A DNA stretch of 11,468 bases from JBDNFP01 sp041689775 (GTDB taxonomy: Bacteria; Bacteroidota; Bacteroidia; Cytophagales; Spirosomataceae): contig JBDNFP010000384.1 in NCBI GenBank assembly GCA_041689775.1, forward strand, positions 1 through 11,468, in the 5' to 3' direction. The first letter of the stretch is position 1. Every line of letters starts with the position of its first letter. Both the position numbers and the translations under genes were made by a program. Below are positions 4,989 to 11,468 of this stretch, one piece after another. The notes beneath the pieces were generated by a model. It had not been told where the DNA came from and did not search any database. It saw only the letters and a list, made by a program, of their open reading frames with translations.

Positions 4989-7900
4989 ATGTCAGAAAGA
5001 GTATCAGATCAACTAGGATTATATCGTTCCGAATTTGAGCATGACGCCTGTGGAATCGGTTTCCGTGCTCACATGAAAGGTAGAAAGTCTCATCAGATTG
5101 TAGCCGATGCCATCCATATGCTTGAACGTATGGATCACCGGGGCGCGTGTGGGTGTGACCCTAATACCGGTGATGGAGCCGGACTATTATTACAGATCCC
5201 CCATGAGTTTTTTGTTGAGGAATGTTTAACCCTGGGCTTTCAGCTACCCGATGTGGGTGAGTATGGTGTAGGTATGATATTCTTCCCTCAGGATGAAGAG
5301 CTCAGAGCGGAGTGCCAAGGTATTCTTGAACGAAAAATCAAGAAACTAGGTATGAAGCTCTTAGGCTACCGGAAGGTACCTACCCTCAATGATTCATTGG
5401 GCGAAGGTTCACTATCGGTAGAACCTCATATTGAGCAGATGTTTCTCAAACAGCCCGACCTGATTGAGGATGACTTGGCATTTGAACGAAAATTATTCAT
5501 TCTTCGTCAAGTAGTTACAAAGCTTATAGCCGGTATTCGGGGAGCAAAAGATCAGTTTTATTTCGCATCTTTATCAAGCCGGACTATATCATACAAAGGA
5601 CAGCTAACCACGAATCAGTTAAAGTATTACTTCCCCGATCTAGACAACGAATCGGTGGTGTCTGCTTTTGCGGTAGTTCATTCACGCTTTTCTACCAATA
5701 CTTTTCCTTCTTGGAAGCTTGCCCAACCGTTTAGATACATCGCCCACAATGGTGAAATAAATACCGTAAAGGGCAATGTTAATTGGATACGGGCCGGTGA
5801 AAGGGCGTTTGAGTCAAAGTACTTTACCAAGGAGGAAATGGAAATGATTGTGCCAATTTGCGATGCAAAGCAATCGGACTCGGCTAATCTTGACAACGCC
5901 ATTGAGCTTTTGTACCTATCAGGTAGGTCACTACCACACGTTATGATGATGCTAATCCCAGAAGCCTGGGACGGTAACGATCAGATGGACCCCGTTCGTC
6001 GGTCTTTCTATGAATATCATGCGTCAATTATGGAACCGTGGGACGGTCCAGCCTCAATATCTTTTACGGATGGAAAAATAGTCGGGGCAACGCTTGACCG
6101 GAACGGCCTTCGTCCCTCACGATATTGGGTACTCAACGACGACACGGTAATTATGGCTTCCGAAGCCGGTGTACTCGAAGTTGATCAATCGAAGGTAGTA
6201 AAGAAAGGACGCCTCCAACCCGGACGAATGTTTGTGGTGGATATGGAGCAGGGTCGTATTATTCCGGACGAAGAGCTTAAATCAAAAATTTGTGCCGCCC
6301 AGCCTTACCAGGAGTGGCTTGATGAATATAAACTACACGTTGACGATCTGGATCAGCCGATACGCATGTATCGTCAGTACGACGATCAGGCTCTAATTAA
6401 GCGCCAAATGGCTTTCGGTTTTTCTTCGGAAGATCTACGGATGATCCTGGCGCCCATGGCACAAACCGGCAAAGAAGCCATTGGCTCCATGGGTACGGAT
6501 GTCCCGCTGGCGGTACTCTCGGAGCAGAGTCAACATTTATCCAACTACTTCAAGCAGCTTTTTGCGCAGGTAACTAACCCGCCCATTGATTCTATCCGGG
6601 AGCGGTCTATTATGTCTTTAATTGGCTTCGTGGGTGCTACGGAGAATATCCTGACCGAAACACCGAAGCACTGCCGTCAAATCGAGCTACCTCATCCTGT
6701 ACTCACAATTCAGGAATTTGATAAACTTCGCTTTGTCGATAAAAACCACTTCCAGGCTAAGACGATCAATACCTATTTTCGGGCCGATCAGGGAGGTCGT
6801 GGATTAGAGCGTGCACTCGATAGAATTTGTCAATACGCCGAGGATGCCATTGAAGACGGATTTGAGATCATCATTCTTTCTGACCGGGCCATCGACTCCG
6901 ACCACGCCCCGGTGCCTTCACTATTAGTGGTAGCTGCGGTGCATCATTACCTTATTCGCAAAGGACTGCGTGGGGAGGTTGGTATTTTGGTAGAAGCAGG
7001 CGACATCTGGGAGACCCATCACTTTGCTACTTTATTAGGCTTTGGTGCCGCAGGTATCTGTCCCTACATGGCCTTTGAAACCCTTTCCTTTATGAACCGT
7101 AACGGTCGTATTGAAGGAGAGTTTACCGATGAGAAATTATACTACAACTATATCAAGGCGGTCAATAAGGAATTATTGAAGATATTCTCGAAAATGGGGA
7201 TCTCCACCTTACAATCTTACCAAGGAGCTCAGATTTTTGAATGTCTTGGCTTGAATAAAGAGGTTGTTGATAAGTACTTCACGGGTACAATTTCCCGGAT
7301 TAGTGGTATGGGTATCAATGAAATTGCCCGCGAGGTAATTTTACGCCATAAAATAGCGTACCCCGAAACTCCAATTATGCACCCCCACCTGGAAGTTGGT
7401 GGTTTTTACCAATGGAAGCAACGTGGTGAAAAACACACCTTCAATCCACAGACCGTACACTTATTACAGCAGAGTACCAAGGCCAACGACTACGCGCAAT
7501 TCAAGAAGTATTCAAAACTGATCGACGACCAAAGTCAGAAGGCGATGACTTTGCGCGGACTGATGCAGTTCAAGAAAAGCAAATCCATTCCCATCGAGGA
7601 GGTAGAGCCCGTAGAAAACATTTTCAAACGCTTTGCCACGGGAGCCATGTCCTTTGGATCAATTTCTTGGGAAGCTCATACTACCCTGGCCATTGCCATG
7701 AACCGCATTGGTGGTAAGTCTAATTCCGGAGAAGGTGGCGAAGATGAACTTCGTTTCAAAACGATGGCCAACGGCGATAGCATGAATTCTGCCATCAAGC
7801 AGGTTGCTTCGGGGCGTTTTGGTGTCACGAGCCACTACCTAAGCAATGCCGAAGAATTACAGATTAAGATGGCACAAGGCGCCAAGCCTGGTGAAGGAGG

Positions 7901-9563
7901 ACAGCTACCGGGTCATAAAGTCGATGACTGGATCGGCCGAACGCGCCATTCAACGCCGGGCGTGGGTTTAATTTCGCCCCCACCCCACCACGATATCTAT
8001 TCTATCGAAGACTTAGCCCAGCTGATATTTGACCTAAAAAACGCTAACCGCAAAGCACGAATAAGCGTAAAACTAGTATCGGAGGCCGGTGTTGGTACTA
8101 TTGCCACCGGAGTAGCCAAAGCTCATGCTGATCATATTTTGATTGCTGGGTTTGACGGCGGAACTGGCGCTTCACCACTCAGCTCCATTCGTCACGCCGG
8201 GCTTCCCTGGGAGCTTGGCTTAGCCGAAACCCATCAGACCCTTGTGAAAAATAAATTACGGGGAAGGGTAACGGTACAGGCGGACGGACAAATTCGTACG
8301 GGCCGTGACATGGCCATCGCCGCCCTATTGGGTGCAGAAGAATGGGGCGTCGCAACCGCAGCCCTCGTAGCGGCTGGCTGCATCATGATGCGGAAGTGTC
8401 ATTTGAATACTTGCCCCGTTGGAGTTGCCACGCAGCGTCAAGAATTACGGGCGCTCTTTACCGGTAAACCCGAGCACGTGGTAAACATGTTTTATTTCAT
8501 GGCGCAGGAGATGAGAGAAATCATGGCGCAACTTGGCTTTCATACGGTTAACGAAATGATTGGCCAGGTACAATACCTTGAAATGCGTCAGGACTTGAAA
8601 CATTGGAAATACAAAAACCTGAATTTCAACGCTATTCTTTACAAGGAAGAAGCAGGGTTTGACGTGGCTCAGTTCAAACAGGAAGAACAGGATCACGGAA
8701 TTGACAATATTCTGGACCTTGAACTTATCAAAGCCGCTACCCCTGCCATCGAAAGAGGGGAAGAAGTATACGCCGAGTTCCCGATCATTAACCTCAACCG
8801 GGCGGTGGGTACCATGCTTTCCAACGAGATTTCAAAGAAATACGCCGGTGATGGATTACCAACGGGTACCATTCACTTCAAGTACAGGGGAACAGCCGGA
8901 CAAAGCTTTGGGGCGTTCAACACTTCAGGTATCCGGCAAGAACTCGAAGGCGATGCTAACGATTACTTTGGGAAAGGACTCTGCGGAGCAGAACTTATTG
9001 TGTATCCCGATCGGGAGGCCAAGTTCAAGCCGGAGGATAACATTATCATCGGTAATGTGGCATTCTATGGTGCTACTTCCGGCGAGGCTTACATTCGGGG
9101 TACCGCAGGTGAGCGCTTCGGCGTCCGGAATTCAGGAGCCAAGGTAGTAGTGGAAGGTGTGGGCGACCACGGTTGCGAATACATGACCGGAGGTGTCGCA
9201 ATAGTCTTGGGAGAAACGGGACAAAACTTTGCCGCCGGTATGTCAGGCGGAGTTGCCTACATCTGGGACAGATCGAATTCCTTCAAGAACAAGGTGAATC
9301 TTGAAATGGTATCTGTAACCGCGCTTAATGCCGAAGATGAAGTCATATTGCGGTACTACGTGGACAAGCACTTCCAGTATACCACCAGTAATGTTGCTTT
9401 CCAGATTACCCAAAACTGGGATGAAGTCGTTAAACAGTTTGTTAGGGTACTACCGGATGACTTCAAATCTGCCCTCGATAGTCGTAACATTACGCTGTCT
9501 CAACAGATCGAAAACAAGAATGTGGTGTACAAGGATATCGTCATTGATGTAGCGCACCAGTAG
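4989..9563 (+). CDS. gltB: Glutamate synthase (NADPH) large subunit
   Basis: Large subunit of GOGAT, which with GltD converts glutamine + 2-oxoglutarate + NADPH into two glutamates in the cytosol. The 1524-residue length fits the family (E. coli about 1490-1515). Domains in order: a 20-residue propeptide ending HDA before C21 (CGIGF), the class II glutaminase nucleophile exposed by cleavage; the glutaminase domain to about 430, including HSRFSTNTFPSW and HNGEINT (253-259); a central domain (about 480-780); the FMN-binding synthase domain (about 830-1210) with GGKSNSGEGGED (908-919), KPGEGGQLPGHKV, GGTGASPLSSI and the 3Fe-4S motif CIMMRKCHLNTC (C1131, C1137, C1142); and the C-terminal GXGXG beta-helix (about 1270-1480; GTAGQSFG at 1301). 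Start: ATG at 4989 gives the usual short propeptide; the upstream TTG at 4938 adds 17 residues without family character. gltD follows after 39 bases, so the two form an operon. No break or missing key residue was seen. Confidence 0.98.
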   Translation: MSERVSDQLGLYRSEFEHDACGIGFRAHMKGRKSHQIVADAIHMLERMDHRGACGCDPNTGDGAGLLLQIPHEFFVEECLTLGFQLPDVGEYGVGMIFFPQDEELRAECQGILERKIKKLGMKLLGYRKVPTLNDSLGEGSLSVEPHIEQMFLKQPDLIEDDLAFERKLFILRQVVTKLIAGIRGAKDQFYFASLSSRTISYKGQLTTNQLKYYFPDLDNESVVSAFAVVHSRFSTNTFPSWKLAQPFRYIAHNGEINTVKGNVNWIRAGERAFESKYFTKEEMEMIVPICDAKQSDSANLDNAIELLYLSGRSLPHVMMMLIPEAWDGNDQMDPVRRSFYEYHASIMEPWDGPASISFTDGKIVGATLDRNGLRPSRYWVLNDDTVIMASEAGVLEVDQSKVVKKGRLQPGRMFVVDMEQGRIIPDEELKSKICAAQPYQEWLDEYKLHVDDLDQPIRMYRQYDDQALIKRQMAFGFSSEDLRMILAPMAQTGKEAIGSMGTDVPLAVLSEQSQHLSNYFKQLFAQVTNPPIDSIRERSIMSLIGFVGATENILTETPKHCRQIELPHPVLTIQEFDKLRFVDKNHFQAKTINTYFRADQGGRGLERALDRICQYAEDAIEDGFEIIILSDRAIDSDHAPVPSLLVVAAVHHYLIRKGLRGEVGILVEAGDIWETHHFATLLGFGAAGICPYMAFETLSFMNRNGRIEGEFTDEKLYYNYIKAVNKELLKIFSKMGISTLQSYQGAQIFECLGLNKEVVDKYFTGTISRISGMGINEIAREVILRHKIAYPETPIMHPHLEVGGFYQWKQRGEKHTFNPQTVHLLQQSTKANDYAQFKKYSKLIDDQSQKAMTLRGLMQFKKSKSIPIEEVEPVENIFKRFATGAMSFGSISWEAHTTLAIAMNRIGGKSNSGEGGEDELRFKTMANGDSMNSAIKQVASGRFGVTSHYLSNAEELQIKMAQGAKPGEGGQLPGHKVDDWIGRTRHSTPGVGLISPPPHHDIYSIEDLAQLIFDLKNANRKARISVKLVSEAGVGTIATGVAKAHADHILIAGFDGGTGASPLSSIRHAGLPWELGLAETHQTLVKNKLRGRVTVQADGQIRTGRDMAIAALLGAEEWGVATAALVAAGCIMMRKCHLNTCPVGVATQRQELRALFTGKPEHVVNMFYFMAQEMREIMAQLGFHTVNEMIGQVQYLEMRQDLKHWKYKNLNFNAILYKEEAGFDVAQFKQEEQDHGIDNILDLELIKAATPAIERGEEVYAEFPIINLNRAVGTMLSNEISKKYAGDGLPTGTIHFKYRGTAGQSFGAFNTSGIRQELEGDANDYFGKGLCGAELIVYPDREAKFKPEDNIIIGNVAFYGATSGEAYIRGTAGERFGVRNSGAKVVVEGVGDHGCEYMTGGVAIVLGETGQNFAAGMSGGVAYIWDRSNSFKNKVNLEMVSVTALNAEDEVILRYYVDKHFQYTTSNVAFQITQNWDEVVKQFVRVLPDDFKSALDSRNITLSQQIENKNVVYKDIVIDVAHQ

Positions 9564-9602
9564 TTTATTTTTTATTGATTAGTCTGATAATTGTATATAG
9601 GT

Positions 9603-11111
9603 ATGGGAAAACCAACCGGATTTTTAGAGTTTGATCGTGAATTGCCCAAGAAACGTCCAGTCGAAGAAAGGATTCACGATTACAAAGAGATTGAAGCCGC
9701 GTATTCTGAGGAAACATCCCGGAACCAGGCTGCCCGTTGTATGGATTGTGGAATACCATTCTGTCATAACGGCTGCCCCCTGGGAAATATCATTCCTGAG
9801 TTTAATGACGCAGTATACGATAATAATTGGGGACTAGCCTACGAGCTCTTGACCTCTACCAACAACTTCCCGGAATTTACCGGACGTATTTGTCCTGCTC
9901 CGTGCGAATCTTCCTGTGTATTGGGCATCAATAAACCTCCCGTTGCGATAGAATTCATCGAGAAATCAATCGTTGAAAAAGCATTCGAGTTGAATCTCGT
10001 GAAGCCTTACATTCCGAAGAAACGTACCGGAAAGAAAGTGGCCATCATTGGTTCCGGGCCCGCCGGGCTTGCCGCATCGTCGCAACTCAATCAAGCGGGG
10101 CATTTGGTAACGCTTTTTGAAAGGGCCGATCAGATCGGAGGATTGCTCAGGTACGGTATTCCTGACTTCAAGATGGAAAAGCGGATCATTGATCGCCGCC
10201 TTGCCGTTATGCAGGAAGAAGGTATTGAGTTCAAAACAAATGTGGAAGTTGGTAAGACTTTACACGTGGATGAACTCCTCCGTGACTTTGACGCCGTAGT
10301 ACTCACCACCGGGTCCACGGTTCCAAGGGATCTTAAAATTGAAGGTCGCCACTTGAAAGGTGTTCATTTTGCAATGGAGTTTTTAAGCCAGCAGAATAAG
10401 CGAGTAGCTGATATCCTGACCGAGGTTGATCATCAGGGACTATCCTACAAGAACGGTGATATTCTTGCCACCGATAAAAATATAATTGTCATTGGTGGCG
10501 GCGATACCGGTTCCGACTGCGTTGGTACATCCAACCGCCACGGAGCCAAATCAGTAACTCAGATTGAGCTACTGCCCATGCCTCCCACTGACCGCGACAA
10601 CAGTACCCCGTGGCCCAATTGGCCCATGATGCTCCGGACCTCCACTTCTCACGAAGAAGGAGCCGACCGGAAGTGGTCCATTAACACGAAGGCATTTATC
10701 GGCGACGAGGAAGGCAAGCTGAAAGCTCTGAAAATTGTTAAACTTGATTGGCAGAAAAATCCTGAAACGGGTCGCTTATCCATGCAGGAAGTAGCAGGTA
10801 GCGAAACCGAAATTCCTTGTGAGTTGGCACTCTTGGCGGCTGGATTTTTACATCCTCAACAGCACGGTCTACTCAGTGATCTGGGCCTTGAATTTGATGA
10901 TCGTGGCAATATTATGACCAACAAGTACCAGTCGATTACCAACGAAAAGGTATTTGCAGCCGGTGACTGTCGCCGAGGCCAATCTCTGGTAGTATGGGCC
11001 ATTAGTGAAGGACGTGAAGCAGCCCGCGCGGTAGATAAATACCTGATGGGAGAATCACTGCTGGAAGCCAAGGCGGTATCGATGCTTACACCACAATTCG
11101 CCAATGCTTGA
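9603..11111 (+). CDS. gltD: Glutamate synthase (NADPH) small subunit
   Basis: Small subunit of GOGAT, a flavoprotein that takes electrons from NADPH through FAD and iron-sulfur clusters and passes them to GltB. The 502-residue protein starts MGKPTGFLEF, typical of the subunit. The N-terminal cluster domain has CMDCGIPFCHNGC (C46, C49, C54, C58) and CPAPCESSC (C97, C101, C105), the ligands of two 4Fe-4S clusters. FAD motif VAIIGSGPAGLAAS is at 146-159, the NADPH motif IIVIGGGDTGSDC at 294-306, and the C-terminal flavin motif FAAGDCRRGQSLVVWAISEG at 451-470. Start: a TTG at 9591 would add four residues, but ATG at 9603 gives the conserved N-terminus. It is the last gene of the gltBD operon and is followed by a strong hairpin. 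About 20-30 residues longer than E. coli GltD, common for this branch. Confidence 0.98.
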   Translation: MGKPTGFLEFDRELPKKRPVEERIHDYKEIEAAYSEETSRNQAARCMDCGIPFCHNGCPLGNIIPEFNDAVYDNNWGLAYELLTSTNNFPEFTGRICPAPCESSCVLGINKPPVAIEFIEKSIVEKAFELNLVKPYIPKKRTGKKVAIIGSGPAGLAASSQLNQAGHLVTLFERADQIGGLLRYGIPDFKMEKRIIDRRLAVMQEEGIEFKTNVEVGKTLHVDELLRDFDAVVLTTGSTVPRDLKIEGRHLKGVHFAMEFLSQQNKRVADILTEVDHQGLSYKNGDILATDKNIIVIGGGDTGSDCVGTSNRHGAKSVTQIELLPMPPTDRDNSTPWPNWPMMLRTSTSHEEGADRKWSINTKAFIGDEEGKLKALKIVKLDWQKNPETGRLSMQEVAGSETEIPCELALLAAGFLHPQQHGLLSDLGLEFDDRGNIMTNKYQSITNEKVFAAGDCRRGQSLVVWAISEGREAARAVDKYLMGESLLEAKAVSMLTPQFANA

Positions 11112-11137
11112 AATTGACTCATGCATTTTGACTACAT

Positions 11138-11171
11138 AAGATGGAGGCCAACGCCAACGGGTCTCCATCTT
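11138..11171 (+). terminator. Hairpin terminator after gltD
   Basis: A 12-base-pair stem (arms 11138-11149 and 11160-11171, AAGATGGAGGCC with GGTCTCCATCTT, one G-T pair) closes a 10-base loop and begins 27 bases after the gltD stop. Only a short T run (TTT) follows, but the stem is strong. Because the next gene is on the opposite strand, the same hairpin could stop transcripts from both sides. Confidence 0.8.
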
Positions 11172-11198
11172 TAATGTATCAGACTACTATTTTTATAA

Positions 11199-11468
11199 CT
11201 ACACAGGTTGTAGTTTAATAACTTGATTTAGAGCTGGGAGGACCTCTGCTCCCCTTTTGATGAGCGTATCTATTACAGAACGGATGGTACAAAAATCGTC
11301 CTGCCCCGTCTTAAATTGACCAGATATCTTCTGCTTAACTTTAATATTACGGATTGCCCTTTCAGAGCCGTTATTGTCGGGCGGAATTTCAATGGTATAC
11401 AAGCATGGCAGGATATAATTTCTATTTTTGATGATGGATCGTTGAAAGATGACCATTTTGGGGTTTGC
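11199..11468 (-). mobile_element. IS66-family transposase, C-terminal part, runs off the right edge
   Basis: The minus-strand frame stays open to the edge of the window and stops with TAG at 11199-11201; about 89 residues are visible. The core EIPPDNNGSERAIRNIKVKQ and following KISGQF are the hallmark of IS66 transposases; the Glu in NNGSER corresponds to the last acidic residue of the DDE active site. The end RSVIDTLIKRGAEVLPALNQ matches the family's short C-terminal region. The visible ATG at 11454-11456 is internal, since the frame continues upstream. Whether the full element with its accessory genes is present cannot be seen, and no terminal inverted repeat was recognised between the stop and the gltD hairpin. 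The gene converges on gltD, and the insertion leaves gltD and its terminator intact. Confidence 0.9.

Noticed and set aside
8659..9147. 162-residue frame on the same strand inside gltB
   Set aside because: It is an out-of-frame shadow within an intact, strongly conserved gene, with no recognisable domain.

Overview
The window looks like a chromosomal housekeeping segment from a Bacteroidota bacterium, most likely of the Cytophagales type. Reasons: a Bat-type VWA + TPR gene pair, a STAS-domain gene directly before ribonuclease Z, promoter-like elements of the Bacteroidota form (TTTG, then TAnnTTTG), start codons without clear Shine-Dalgarno sequences, and tRNA genes that do not encode CCA. The lineage is inferred from gene content and style; no search was run.

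Layout: (1) 1-434, minus strand: three tRNA genes, read in the order Ser(GCT), Pro(TGG), Arg(TCT), the last cut by the left edge. A promoter candidate sits before tRNA-Ser and a small repeat-rich spacer lies between Pro and Arg. (2) 498-2263, plus strand: a promoter candidate divergent from the tRNA one, then a membrane-anchored VWA protein (BatA/BatB type) and a TPR protein (BatC type). (3) 2298-3236: purC, SAICAR synthase of purine synthesis. (4) 3319-4681: a STAS-domain protein with a very acidic tail, followed closely by ribonuclease Z, which appears to start at TTG. (5) 4682-4988: about 300 AT-rich noncoding bases with inverted repeats overlapping a promoter-like element. (6) 4989-11111: gltB and gltD, the two subunits of NADPH-dependent glutamate synthase, closed by a strong hairpin at 11138-11171. 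(7) 11199 to the right edge, minus strand: the C-terminal end of an IS66-family transposase, facing gltD.

The functional centre is the gltBD operon: GltB takes the amide group of glutamine and transfers it to 2-oxoglutarate, using electrons from NADPH delivered by GltD. PurC, ribonuclease Z (tRNA 3' maturation, needed by tRNAs such as those at the left end) and the Bat pair are separate housekeeping or envelope functions.

I found no convincing new defence, biosynthetic or mobile system. The best leads are the paired TTGAT/ATCAA palindromes before gltB, the two-gene Bat unit without moxR or a second VWA gene beside it, and the STAS protein with Thr at the usual phospho-Ser position and an Asp/Tyr tail.
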